The position numbers and the translations under genes are program-made. Under the pieces are notes generated by a model. It was not told where the DNA came from. It was given only the letters and a program-made list of their open reading frames with translations, and made no database searches. Shown in pieces: positions 12,638 to 26,438 of a stretch of DNA of 64,000 nt (the first letter of the stretch is position 1; each line of letters starts with the position of its first letter). The stretch spans positions 7,068,001-7,132,000 of the forward strand of contig NC_135032.1 in NCBI RefSeq assembly GCF_051020975.1, written 5' to 3'. This DNA is from Osmia lignaria lignaria (taxonomy: Eukaryota > Arthropoda > Insecta > Hymenoptera > Megachilidae).

Positions 12638-15600
12638 GTAGATATAGTACTAAGGATATTGTTATTAAATATAGATTGATCTGTTGGAAGGAATCAGTAT
12701 ATTACATTATGTCCAACGGAGATATAGTAATAATGGCATTGTTTGTAAATGTATATTACATATCTACTGTAGATATAGTACTAATGATATTGTTATTAAA
12801 TGTACATTGATCTGTGGGAAGGAATCAGTATATTACATTATATCTGATGTAGATATAGTAATAATGATATTGTTATTAAATGTACATTGATCTGTTGGAA
12901 TGAATCAATATATTACATTATATCGAATGTAGATATAGTACGAATGATACTGTTATTAAATGTACATTGATCTGTGGGAATGAATCAGCATATTACATTA
13001 TATTCAATGTAGATATAGTACCAATGATATTGTTATTAAATGTACATTGATCTGTGGGAAGGAATCAGTATATTACATTATGTCTAACGGAGATATAGTA
13101 ATAATGACATCGTTTGTAAATGTATATTACATATCTACCGTAGATATAGTACTAATGATATTGTTATTAAATGTACATTGATCTGTGGGAATGAATCAGC
13201 ATATTAGATTATATTCAATGTAGATATAGTACCAATGATATTGTTATTAAATGTACATTGATCTGTGGGAAGGAATCAGTATATTACATTATATCTAATG
13301 TAGATATGGTAATAATGATATTGTTATTAAATGTACATGACATATCTAATGTAGATATAGTACTTATGATATTGTTAATAAATACACATTAATCTGTGGG
13401 AACGAACATCTATATTACATTATATCGAATGTAGATATAGTACTAAGGATATTGTTATTAAATATACATAGATCTGTTGGAAGGAATCAGTGTATTACAT
13501 TATGTACAACGGAGATATAGTAATAATGGCATTGTTTGTAAATGTATATTACATATCTACTGTAGATATAGTACTAATGGTATTGTTATTAAATGTACAT
13601 TGATCTGTGGGAATGAATCAGTATATTACATTATATTCAATGTAGATATAGTACTAATGATATTGTTATTAAATGTACATTGATCTGTGGGAATGAATCA
13701 GTATATTACATTATATTCAATGTAGATATAGTACCAATGATATTGTTATTAAATGTACATTGATCTGTGGGAATGAATCAGTATATTACATTATATTCAA
13801 TGTAGATATGGTAATAATGATATTGTTATTAAATGTACATTGATCTGTGGGAAGGAATCAGTATATTACATTATATCTAATGTAGATATAGTAATAATGA
13901 TATTGTTATTAAATGTACATTGATCTGTTGGAATGAATCAATATATTACATTATATCGAATGTAGATATAGTACGAATGATACTGTTATTAAATGTACAT
14001 TGATCTGTGGGAATGAATCAGCATATTACATTATATTCAATGTAGATATAGTACCAATGATATTGTTATTAAATGTACATTGATCTGTGCGAAGGAATCA
14101 GTATATTACATTATGTCTAACGGAGATATAGTAATAATGACATCGTTTGTAAATGTATATTACATATCTACCGTAGATATAGTACTAATGATATTGTTAT
14201 TAAATGTACATTGATCTGTGGGAATGAATCAGTATATTAGATTATATTCAATGTAGATATAGTACCAATGATATTGTTATTAAATGTACATTGATCTGTG
14301 GGAAGGAATCAGTATATTACATTATATCTAATGTAGATATGGTAATAATGATATTGTTATTAAATGTACATTACATATCTAATGTAGATATAGTACTTAT
14401 GATATTGTTAATAAATACACATTAATCTGTGGGAACGAATATCTATATTACATTATATCGAATGTAGATATAGTACTAAGGATATTGTTATTAAATATAC
14501 ATAGATCTGTTGGAAGGAATCAGTGTATTACATTATGTCCAACGGAGATATAGTAATAATGGCATTGTTTGTAAATGTATATTACATATCTACTGTAGAT
14601 ATAGTACTAATGATATTGTTATTAAATGTACATTGATCTGTGGGAATGAATCAGTATATTACATTATATTCAATGTAGATATAGTACTAATGATATTGTT
14701 ATTAAATGTACATTGATCTGTGGGAATGAATCAGTATATTACATTATATTCAATGTAGATATAGTACCAATGATATTGTTATTAAATGTACATTGATCTG
14801 TGGGAATGAATCAGTATATTACATTATATTCAATGTAGACATGGTAATAATGATATTGTTATTAAATGTACATTACATATCTAATGTAGATATAGTACTA
14901 ATGATATTGTTAATAAATACACATTCATCTGTGGGAACGAATAACTATATTACATTATATCGAATGTAGATATAGTACTAAGGATATTGTTATTAAATAT
15001 TGATTGATCTGTTGGAAGGAATCAGTATATTACATTATGTCCAACGGAGATATAGTAATAATGGCATTGTTTGTAAATGTATATTACATATCTACTGTAG
15101 ATATAGTACTAATGATATTGTTATTAAATGTACATTGATCTGTGGGAAGGAATCAGTATATTACATTATATCTGATGTAGATATAGTAATAATGATATTG
15201 TTATTAAATGTACATTGATCTGTAGGAATGAATCAATATATTACATTATATCGAATGTAGATATAGTACTAATGATATTGTTATTAAATGTACATTGATC
15301 TGTGGGAAGGAATCAGTATATTACATTATATCTAATGTAGATATGGTAATAATGATATTGTTATTAAATGTACATTACATATCTAATGTAGATATAGTAC
15401 TAATGATATTGTTAATAAACACACATTCATCTGTGGGAACGAATAACTATATTACATTATATCGAATGTAGAGATAGTACTAAGCATATTGTTATTAAAT
15501 ATACATTGATCTGTTGGAAGGAATCAGTATATTACATTATGTCCAACGGAGATATAGTAATAATGGCATTGTTTGTAAATGTACATTACATATCTACTGT

Positions 15601-15969
15601 AGATATAGTACTAATGATATTGTTATTAAATGTACATTGATCTGTGGGAATGAATCAGTATATTAGATCATATTCAATGTAGATATAGTACCAATGATAT
15701 TGTTATTAAATGTACATTGATCTGTGGGAAAGAATCAGTATATTACATTATATCTAATGTAGATATGGTAATAATGATATTGTTATTAAATGTACATTAC
15801 ATATCTAATGTAGATATAGTACTAATGATATTGTTAATAAATACACATTCATCTGTGGGAACGAATAACTATATTACATTATATCGAATGTAGATATAGT
15901 GCTAAGGATATTGTTATTAAATATACATTGATCTGTTGGAAGGAATCAGTATATTACATTATGTCCAAC
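12638..15969 (+). repeat. Canonical HOR, first 46 of 56 subunits
   Basis: Subunits 1-46 of the 56-subunit order, walked one by one: 34 long and 12 short, 3,332 bp. The unit leaves the canonical sequence at the next short monomer, where GGCATTGTATG replaces GGCATTGTTTG and the HOR passes into older repeats. It carries GTGCGAAGG but GGGAATG rather than GGGTATG in subunit 22, which marks it as the third type in the left series. Equivalent sequence is at 46009 and 50054. Confidence 0.9.
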
Positions 15970-16471
15970 GGAGATATAGTAATAATGGCATTGTATGTAA
16001 ATGTATATTACATATCTACTGTAGATATAGTACTAATGATATTGTTATTAAATGTACATTTATCTGTGGGAAGGAATCAGTATATTACATCATATCTAAT
16101 GTAGATATAGTAATAATGATATTGTTATTAAATGCACATTGATCTGTGGGAATGAATCAATCTATTACATTATATCGAATGTAGATATAGTACTAATGAT
16201 ATTGTTATTAAATGTACATTGATCTGTGGGAACGAATAACTATATTACATTATATCGAATGTAGATATAGTGCTAAGGATCTTGTTATTAAATATACATT
16301 GATCTGTTGGAAGGAATCAGTATATTACATTATGTCCAACGGAGATATAGTAATAATGGCATTGTATGTAAATGTATATTACATATCTACTGTAGATATA
16401 GTACTAATGATATTGTTATTAAATGTACATTGATCTGTGGGAATGAATCAGCATATTACATTATATTCAAT
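15970..16471 (+). repeat. Transition block, 7 subunits
   Basis: Five long and two short subunits linking the canonical HOR to the more divergent part. Features are GGCATTGTATGTAAATG in both short monomers, a monomer with the 14-bp palindrome TAAATGTACATTTA (16049-16062), and GGATCTTGTTATT near 16280. It matches 53386-53887 with a shift of 37,416 bp. At 16472 the two copies part. Confidence 0.82.
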
Positions 16472-19323
16472 GTAGATATGGTAATAATGATATTGTTATT
16501 GAATTCACATTACATATCTACTGTAGATATAGTACTAATGATATTGTTGTTAAATGTACATTGATCTGTGGGAAGGAATCAGTATATTACATTATATCTA
16601 ATGTAGATATGGTAATAATGATATTGTTATTAAATTTACATTACATATCTAATGTAGATATAGTACTGATGATATTGTTAATAAATACACATTCATCTGT
16701 GGGAACGAATAACTATATTACATTATATCGAATGTAGATATAGTACTAAGGATATTGTTATTAAATATACATTGCTCTGTGGGAGTGAATCAGTATGTTA
16801 CATTATATTCAACGTAGATATAGTACCAATGATATTGTTATTAATCGCACATTCATCTATGGGAACGAATAAGTATATTACATTATATCAAATGTAGATA
16901 TAGTAATAATGATATTGTTATTAAATGTACATTGATCTGTGGGAAAGAATCAGTATATTGCATTATGTCCAACGGAGATATAGTAATAATGGAATTGTTT
17001 GTAAATGTATATTACATATCCACCGTAGATATAGTACTAATGATATTGTTATTAAATGTACATTGATCTGTGGGAATGAGTCTGTATATGACATTATACC
17101 TAATGTAGATATAGCAATAATGATATTGTTATTAAATGTACATTGATCGGTGGGAACGAATCAATCTATTACATTATATCGAATGTAGATGTAGTACTAA
17201 TGATATTGTTATTAAATGTACATTGATCTGTGGGAATGAATCAGTATATTACATTATATTCAATGTAGATATGGTAATAATGATATTGTTATTGAATTCA
17301 CATTACATATCTACTGTAGATATAGTACTAATGATATTGTTGTTAAATGTACATTGATCTGTGGGAAGGAATCAGTATATTACATCATATCTAATGTAGA
17401 TATAGTAATAATGATATTGTTATTAAATGCACATTGATCTGTGGGAATGAATCAATCTATTACATTATATCGAATGTAGATACAGTACTAATGATATTGT
17501 TATTAAATGTACATTGATCTGTGGGAACGAATAACTATATTACATTATATCGACTGTAGATATAGTACTAAGGATATTGTTATTAAATATACATTGATCT
17601 GTTGGAAGGAATCAGTATGTTACATTATGTCCAACGGAGATATGGTAATAATGATATTGTTATTAAATGTACATTACATATCTAATGTAGATATAGTACT
17701 AATGATATTGTTAATAAATACACATTCATCTGTGGGAACGAATAACTATATTACATTATATCGATTGTAGATATAGTACTAAGGATATTGTTATTAAATA
17801 TACATAGATCTGTTGGAAGGAATCAGTGTATTACATTATGTCCAACGGAGATATAGTAATAATGGCATTGTTTGTAAATGTATATTACATATCTAATGTA
17901 GATATAGCAATAATGATATTGTTATTAAATGTACATTGATCGGTGGGGATGAATCAATCTATTACATTATATCGAATGTAGATATAGTACTAATGATATT
18001 GTTATTAAATGTACATTGATCTGTGGGAAGGAATCAGTATATTACATTATATCTAATGTAGATATGGTAATAATGATATTGTTATTAAATGTACATTACA
18101 TATCTAATGTAGATATAGTACTAATGATATTGTTAATAAATACACATTCATCTGTGGGAACGAATAACTATATTACATTATATCGAATGTAGATATAGTA
18201 CTAAGGATATTGTTATTAAATATACATTGCTCTGTGGGAATGAATCAGTATATTACATTATATTCAATGTAGATATAGTACCAATGATATTGTTATTAAG
18301 TGCACATTCATCTGTGGGAACGAATAAGTATATTACAATATATCTAATGTAGATATAGTAATAATGATATTGTTATTAAATGTACATTGATCTGTGGGAA
18401 AGAATCAGTATATTACATTATGTCCAACGGAGATATAGTGATAATGGCATTGTTTGTAAAAGTATATTACATATCTACCGTAGATATAGTACTAATGATA
18501 TTGTTATTAAATGTACGTTGATCTGTGGGAATGAGTCTGTATATGACATTATACCTAATGTAGATATAGCAATAATGATATTGTTATTAAATGTACATTA
18601 CATATCTAATGTAGATATAGTACTAATGATATTGTTAATAAATACACATTCATCTGTGGGAACGAATAACTATATTACATTATATCGAATGTAGATATAG
18701 TACTAAGGATATTGTTATTAAATATAGATTGATCTGTTGGAAGGAATCAGTATATTACATTATGTCCAACGGAGATATAGTAATAATGGCATTGTTTGTA
18801 AATGTATATTACATATCTACTGTAGATATAGTACTAATGATATTGTTATTAAATGTACATTGATCTGTGGGAATGAATCAGTATATTAGATTATATTCAA
18901 TGTAGATATAGTACCAATGATATTGTTATTAAATGTACATTGATCTGTGGGAAGGAATCAGTATATTACATTATGTCTAACGGAGATATAGTAATAATGA
19001 CATCGTTTGTAAATGTACATTACATATCTAATGTAGATATAGTACTTATGATAATGTTAATAAATACACATTAATCTGTGGGAACGAATATCTATATTAC
19101 ATTATATCGAATGTAGATATAGTACCAATGATATTGTTATTAAATGTACATTGATCTGTGGGAAGGAATCAGTATATTACATTATATCTAATGTAGATAT
19201 GGTAATAATGATATTGTTATTAAATGTACATTACATATCTAATGTAGATATAGTACTAATGATATTGTTAATAAATACACATTCATCTGTGGGAACGAAT
19301 AACTATATTACATTATATCGAAT
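16472..19323 (+). repeat. Mixed-monomer block with EcoRI-type variant, left copy
   Basis: About 40 subunits (28 long, 12 short by length) not in the 56-subunit order. Distinctive variants are TTATTGAATTCACATT (two copies, near 16498 and 17291), TTAATCGCACATTCATC, GAGTCTGTATATGACATTAT and GATCGGTGGGAACG. It corresponds to 58282-60711, which is 422 bp shorter. Relative to the right macro-copy, a 4,394-bp block is missing at its left edge. Confidence 0.82.
17767..18188 (+). repeat. 422-bp block present only in the left copy
   Basis: Six subunits (80, 51, 80, 80, 51, 80 bp) lie between positions equivalent to 59576 and 59577. The block includes the GATCGGTGGGGATG monomer typical of HOR subunit 48, here with TCTATTACATT rather than TCTATTCCATT. 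A nearby private base, TCGATTG at 17765, marks the left junction. Gain in one copy or loss in the other cannot be told apart from this window. Confidence 0.85.
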
Positions 19324-21411
19324 GTAGATATAGTACTAAGGATATTGTTATTAAATATAGATTGATCTGTTGGAAGGAATCAGTATATTACATTATGTCC
19401 AACGGAGATATAGTAATAATGGCATTGTTTGTAAATGTATATTACATATCTACTGTAGATATAGTACTAATGATATTGTTATTAAATGTACATTGATCTG
19501 TGGGAAGGAATCAGTATGTTACACTATATCTAATGTAGATATAGTAATAATGATATTGTTATTAAATGTACATTGATCTGTTGGAATGAATCAATATATT
19601 ACATTATATCGAATGTAGATATAGTTCGAATGATACTGTTATTAAATGTACATTGATCTGTGGGAATGAATCAGCATATTACATTATATTCAATGTAGAT
19701 ATAGTACCAATGATATTGTTATTAAATGTACATTGATCTGTGGGACGGAATCAGTATATTACATTATATCTAATGTAGATATGGTAATAATGATATTGTT
19801 ATTAAATGTACATTACATATCTAATGTAGATATAGTACTTATGATATTGTTAATAAATACACATTAATCTGTGGGAACGAATATCTATATTACATTATAT
19901 CGAATGTAGATATAGTACTAAGGATATTGTTATTAAATATACATAGATCTGTTGGAAGGAATCAGTGTATTACATTATGTCCAACGGAGATATAGTAATA
20001 ATGGCATTGTTTGTAAATGTATATTACATATCTACTGTAGATATAGTACTAATGATATTGTTATTAAATGTACATTGATCTGTGGGAATGAATCAGTATA
20101 TTACATTATATTCAATGTAGATATAGTACTAATGATATTGTTATTAAATGTACATTGATCTGTGGGAATGAATCAGCATATTACATTATATTCAATGTAG
20201 ATATAGTACCAATGATATTGTTATTAAATGTACATTGATCTGTGGGAGGGAATCAGTATATTACATTATGTCTAACGGAGATATAGTAATAATGACATCG
20301 TTTGTAAATGTACATTACATATCTAATGTAGATATAGTACTTATGATATTGTTAATAAATACACATTAATCTGTGGGAACGAATATCTATATTACATTAT
20401 ATCGAATGTAGATATAGTACCAATGATATTGTTATTAAATGTACATTGATCTGTGGGAAGGAATCAGTATATTACATTATATCTAATGTAGATATGGTAA
20501 TAATGATATTGTTATTAAATGTACATTACATATCTAATGTAGATATAGTACTTATGATATTGTTAATAAATACACATTAATCTGTGGGAACGAATATCTA
20601 TATTACATTATATCGAATGTAGATATAGTACTAAGGATATTGTTATTAAATATACATAGATCTGTTGGAAGGAATCAGTGTATTACATTATGTCCAACGG
20701 AGATATAGTAATAATGGCATTGTTTGTAAATGTATATTACATATCTACTGTAGATATAGTACTAATGATATTGTTATTAAATGTACATTGATCTGTGGGA
20801 ATGAATCAGTATATTACATTATATTCAATGTAGATATAGTAATAACGATATTGTTATTAAATGCACATTGATCTGTGGGAATGAATCAATCTATTACATT
20901 ATATCGAATGTAGATATAGTACTAATGATATTGTTATTAAATGTTCATTGATCTGTGGGAACGAATAACTATATTACATTATATCGACTGTAGATATAGT
21001 ACTAAGGATATTGTTATTAAATATACATTGATCTGTTGGAAGGAATCAGTATGTTACATTATGTCCAACGGAGATATGGTAATAATGGCATTGTTTGTAA
21101 ATGTATATTACATATCTTCTGTAGATATAGTACTAATGATATTGTTATTAAATGTACATTGATCTGTGGGAATGAATCAGTATATTACATTATATTCAAT
21201 GTAGATATAGTACCAATGATATTGTTATTAAATGTACATTGATCTGTGGGAAAGAAACAGTATATTACATTATATCTAATGTAGATATGGTAATAATGAT
21301 ATTGTTATTAAATGTACATTACATATCTAATGTAGATATAGTACTAATGATATTGTTAATAAATACACATTCATCTGTGGGAACGAATAACTATATTACA
21401 TTATATCGAAT
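19324..21411 (+). repeat. Second HOR: 29 subunits, 2,088 bp (left copy)
   Basis: Twenty-one long and eight short subunits, walked one by one. It borrows classes from the canonical HOR but has its own order and markers: CAGTATGTTAC, GATATAGTTCGAATGATAC, GTGGGACGGAATC, AAATGTTCATTGATC (about 20938) and GTAATAACG (about 20840). The next unit starts at 21412 with the same order. The right-hand equivalent is 60712-62799. Confidence 0.88.
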
Positions 21412-23288
21412 GTAGATATAGTACTAAGGATATTGTTATTAAATATAGATTGATCTGTTGGAAGGAATCAGTATATTACATTATGTCCAACGGAGATATA
21501 GTAATAATGGCATTGTTTGTAAATGTATATTACATATCTACTGTAGATATAGTACTAATGATATTGTTATTAAATGTACATTGATCTGTGGGAAGGAATC
21601 AGTATGTTACATTATATCTAATGTAGATATAGTAATAATGATATTGTTATTAAATGTACATTGATCTGTTGGAATGAATCAATATATTACATTATATCGA
21701 ATGTAGATATAGTTCGAATGATACTGTTATTAAATGTACATTGATCTGTGGGAATGAATCAGCATATTACATTATATTCAATGTAGATATAGTACCAATG
21801 ATATTGTTATTAAATGTACATTGATCTGTGGGACGGAATCAGTATATTACATTATATCTAATGTAGATATGGTAATAATGATATTGTTATTAAATGTACA
21901 TTACATATCTAATGTAGATATAGTACGTATGATATTGTTAATAAATACACATTAATCTGTGGGAACGAATATCTATATTACATTATATCGAATGTAGATA
22001 TAGTACTAAGGATATTGTTATTAAATATACATAGATCTGTTGGAAGGAATCAGTGTATTACATTATGTCCAACGGAGATATAGTAATAATGGCATTGTTT
22101 GTAAATGTATATTACATATCTACTGTAGATATAGTACTAATGATATTGTTATTAAATGTACATTGATCTGTGGGAATGAATCAGTATATTACATTATATT
22201 CAATGTAGATATAGTACTAATGATATTGTTATTAAATGTACATTGATCTGTGGGAATGAATCAGCATATTACATTATATTCAATGTAGATATAGTACCAA
22301 TGATATTGTTATTAAATGTACATTGATCTGTGGGAAGGAATCAGTATATTACATTATGTCTAACGGAGATATAGTAATAATGACATCGTTTGTAAATGTA
22401 CATTACATATCTAATGTAGATATAGTACTTATGATATTGTTAATAAATACACATTAATCTGTGGGAACGAATATCTATATTACATTATATCGAATGTAGA
22501 TATAGTACCAATGATATTGTTATTAAATGTACATTGATCTGTGGGAAGGAATCAGTATATTACATTATATCTAATGTAGATATGGTAATAATGATATTGT
22601 TATTAAATGTACATTACATATCTAATGTAGATATAGTACTTATGATATTGTTAATAAATACACATTAATCTGTGGGAACGAATATCTATATTACATTATA
22701 TCGAATGTAGATATAGTACTAAGGATATTGTTATTAAATATACATAGATCTGTTGGAAGGAATCAGTGTATTACATTATGTCCAACGGAGATATAGTAAT
22801 AATGGCATTGTTTGTAAATGTATATTACATATCTACTGTAGATATAGTACTAATGATATTGTTATTAAATGTACATTGATCTGTGGGAATGAATTAGTAT
22901 ATTACATTATATTCAATGTAGATATAGTACTAATGATATTGTTATTAAATGTACATTGATCTGTGGGAATGAATCAGTATATTACATTATATTCAATGTA
23001 GATATAGTACTAATGATATTGTTATTAAATGTACATTGATCTGTGGGAATGAATCAGTATATTACATTATATTCAATGTAGATATAGTACCAATGATATT
23101 GTTATTAAATGTACATTGATCTGTGGGAAAGAATCAGTATATTACATTATATCTAATGTAGATATGGTAATAATGATATTGTTATTAAATGTACATTACA
23201 TATCTAATGTAGATATAGTACTAATGATATTGGTAATAAATACACATTCATCTGTGGGAACGAATAACTATATTACATTATATCGAAT
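21412..23288 (+). repeat. Second HOR, 26-subunit variant, 1,877 bp
   Basis: This follows the 29-subunit order but is 211 bp shorter near its end, where the GTAATAACG, GTTCATTG and GGAGATATGG subunits are replaced by extra GGGAATG...TTCAAT monomers. It has a private GTACGTATG at about 21925, shared with the right copy at about 63313. It ends with TTGGTAATAAATAC and TCGAATGC near 23230-23290. Confidence 0.83.
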
Positions 23289-23870
23289 GCAGATATAGTA
23301 CTAAGGATATTGTTATTAAATATAGATTGATCTGTTGGAAGGAATCAGTATATTACATTATGTCCAACGGAGATATAGTAATAATGGCATTGTTTGTAAA
23401 TGTATATTACATATCTACTGTAGATATAGTACTAATGATATTGTTATTAAATGTACATTGATCTGTGGGAAGGAATCAGTATATTACATTATATCTAATG
23501 TAGATATAGTAATAATGATATTGTTATTAAATGTACATTGATCTGTTGGAATGAATCAATATATTACATTATATCGAATGTAGATATAGTACGAATGATA
23601 CTGTTATTAAATGTACATTGATCTGTGGGAATGAATCAGCATATTACATTATATTCAATGTAGATATAGTACCAATGATATTGTTATTAAATGTACATTG
23701 ATCTGTGGGAAGGAATCAGTATATTACATTATGTCTAACGGAGATATAGTAATAATGACATCGTTTGTAAATGTATATTACATATCTACCGTAGATATAG
23801 TACTAATGATATTGTTATTAAATGTACATTGATCTGTGGGAATGAATCAGTATATTAGATTATATTCAAT
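23289..23870 (+). repeat. Islet of canonical HOR subunits 1-7 plus 22
   Basis: Eight subunits (six long, two short, 582 bp) with the sequence of canonical subunits 1-7, followed by one ending ATTAGATTATATTCAAT as in subunit 22. It sits between the 2,088-bp HOR and older divergent repeats, so canonical-type DNA has been inserted or retained here. Confidence 0.8.
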
Positions 23871-25565
23871 GTAGATATAGTACCAATGATATTGATATTA
23901 AATGTACATTGATCTGTGGGAAGGAATCACTATATTACATTACATCTAATGAAGATATGGTAATAATGATATTGTTTTTAAATGTACATTACATATCTAA
24001 TGTAGATATAGTACTAATGATAATGTTATTAAATGCGCATTCATCTGTGGGAACGAATAAGTATATTACGTTATATCTAATGTAGATATAGTAATAATGA
24101 TATTGTTATTAAATGTACATTGATCTGTTGGAATGTATCAATATATTACATTATATCGAATGTAGATATAGTTCTAATGATACTGTTATTAAATATACAT
24201 TGATCTGTGGGAATGAATCAGTATATTACATTATATTCAATGTAGATATAGTACCAATGATATTGTTATTAATCGCACATTCATCTGTGGGAACGAATAA
24301 GTATATTACATTATATCTAATGTAGATATAGTAATAATGATATTGTTATTAAATGTACATTGATCTGTGGGAAAGAATCAGTATATTACATTATGTCCAA
24401 CAGATATATAGTAATAATGGCATTGTTTGTAAATGTATATTACATATCTACCGTAGATATAGTGCTAATGATATTGTTATTATATGTACATTGATCTGTG
24501 GGAATGAGTCTGTATATGACATTATACCTAATGTAGATATAGCAATAATGATATTGTTATTAAATGTACATTGATCGGTGGGAACGAATCAATCTATTAC
24601 ATTATATCGAATGTAGATATAGTACTAATGATATTGTTATTAAATGTACATTGATCTGTGGGAAGGAATCAGTACATTACATCTTATCTAATGTAGATGT
24701 AGTAATAATGATATTGTTATTAAATGTACATTGATCTGTGGGAAGGAATCAATCTATTACATTATATCGAATGTAGATATAGTACTAATGATATTGTTAT
24801 TAAATGTACACTGATCTATGGGAAAGAATCAGTATACTACATTATATCTAATGTAGATATGGTAATAATGATATTGTTATTAAATGTACATTGCATATCT
24901 AATGTAGATATAGTACTAATGATATTGTTAATAAATACACATTCATCTGTGGGAACGAATAACTATATTACATTATATCGAATGTAGATATAGTGCTAAG
25001 GATATTGTTATTAAATATACATTGACCTGTTGGAAGGAATCAGTATATTACATTATGTCCAACGGAGATATAGTAATAATGGCATTGTATGTAAATGTAT
25101 ATTACATATCTACTGTAGATATAGTACTAATGATATTGTTATTAAATGTACATTTATCTGTGGGAAGGAATCAGTATATTACATCATATCCGATGTAGAT
25201 ATAGTAATAATGATATTGTTATTAAATGCACATTGATCTGTGGGAATGAATCAATCTATTACATTATATCGAATGTAGATATAGTACTAATGATATTGTT
25301 ATTAAATGTACATTGATCTGTGGGAACGAATAACTATATTACATTATATCGAATGTAGATATAGTGCTAAGGATATTGTTATTAAATATACATTGATCTG
25401 TTGGAAGGAATCAGTATATTACATTATGTCCAACGGAGATATAGTAATAATGGCATTGTATGTAAATGTATATTACATATCTACTGTAGATATAGTACTA
25501 ATGATATTGTTATTAAATGTACATTGATCTGTGGGAATGAATCAGTATATTACATTATATCTAAT
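23871..25565 (+). repeat. Divergent satellite block, first copy
   Basis: About 23 subunits carrying many private substitutions: GATATTGATATT, GAATCACTATATT, ACATCTAATGAAGATATGG, TTGTTTTTAAATG, GATAATGTTATTAAATGCGC and GTTGGAATGTATC. From about 24242 to 25557 it matches 29007-30322 with a shift of 4,765 bp. The higher divergence suggests an older layer than the HORs. Confidence 0.8.
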
Positions 25566-26438
25566 GTAGATATAGTAATAATGATATTGTTATTAAATGT
25601 ACATTGATCTGTTGGAATGAATCAATATATTACATTATATCGAATGTAGATATAGTACGAATGATACTGTTATTAAATGTACATTGATCTGTGGGAATGA
25701 ATCAGCATATTACATTATATTCAATGTAGATATAGTACCAATGATATTGTTATTAAATGTACATTGATCTGTGGGAAGGAATCAGTATATTACATTATGT
25801 CTAACGGAGATATAGTAATAATGATATCGTTTGTAAATGTATATTACATATCTACCGTAGATATAGTACTAATGATATTGTTATTAAATGTACATTGATC
25901 TGTGGGAATGAATCAGTATATTAGATTATATTCAATGTAGATATAGTACCAATGATATTGTTATTAAATGTACATTGATCTGTGGGAAGGAATCAGTATA
26001 TTACATTATATCTAATGTAGATATGGTAATAATGATATTGTTATTAAATGTACATTACATATCTAATGTAGATATAGTACTTATGATATTGTTAATAAAT
26101 ACACATTAATCTGTGGGAACGAATATCTATATTACATTATATCGAATGTAGATATAGTACTAAGGATATTGTTATTAAATATACATAGATCTGTTGGAAG
26201 GAATCAGTGTATTACATTATGTCCAACGGAGATATAGTAATAATGGCATTGTTTGTAAATGTATATTACATATCTACTGTAGATATAGTACTAATGATAT
26301 TGTTATTAAATGTACATTGATCTGTGGGAATGAATCAGTATATTACATTATATTCAATGTAGATATAGCACTAATGATATTGTTATTAAATGTACATTGA
26401 TCTGTGGGAATGAATCAGTATATTACATTATATTCAAT
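25566..26438 (+). repeat. Islet of canonical HOR subunits 4-7 and 22-29
   Basis: Twelve subunits (nine long, three short, 873 bp) whose sequence matches canonical subunits 4, 5, 6, 7 then 22 to 29. The jump from 7 to 22 falls between two class-b short monomers of the same TGACATCG type (subunits 7 and 21), a natural site for unequal exchange. A private TGATATCG appears in place of TGACATCG near 25822. Confidence 0.8.

Noticed and set aside
12684..12890. A 68-codon open frame recurring dozens of times with near-identical product, beginning at TTG in GTTGGAAGG and ending at TGA in the next ACATTGATC.
   Set aside because: It has no ATG start, spans four satellite subunits of different classes, and recurs only because the HOR recurs. 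Variation between copies is not biased to silent sites (Asp/Asn, Lys/Asn, Ser/Gly and Leu/Ile changes), and no promoter or splice context is visible.
18380..18694. The longest open frame, 104 codons with an ATG start, repeated at 59768-60082.
   Set aside because: The ATG is the one inside the ATGTACAT palindrome present in most monomers. The frame is open because certain subunit classes happen to be adjacent (51 bp is a multiple of 3). The product is a low-complexity hydrophobic repeat of the same peptide seen elsewhere. It is not a credible gene.
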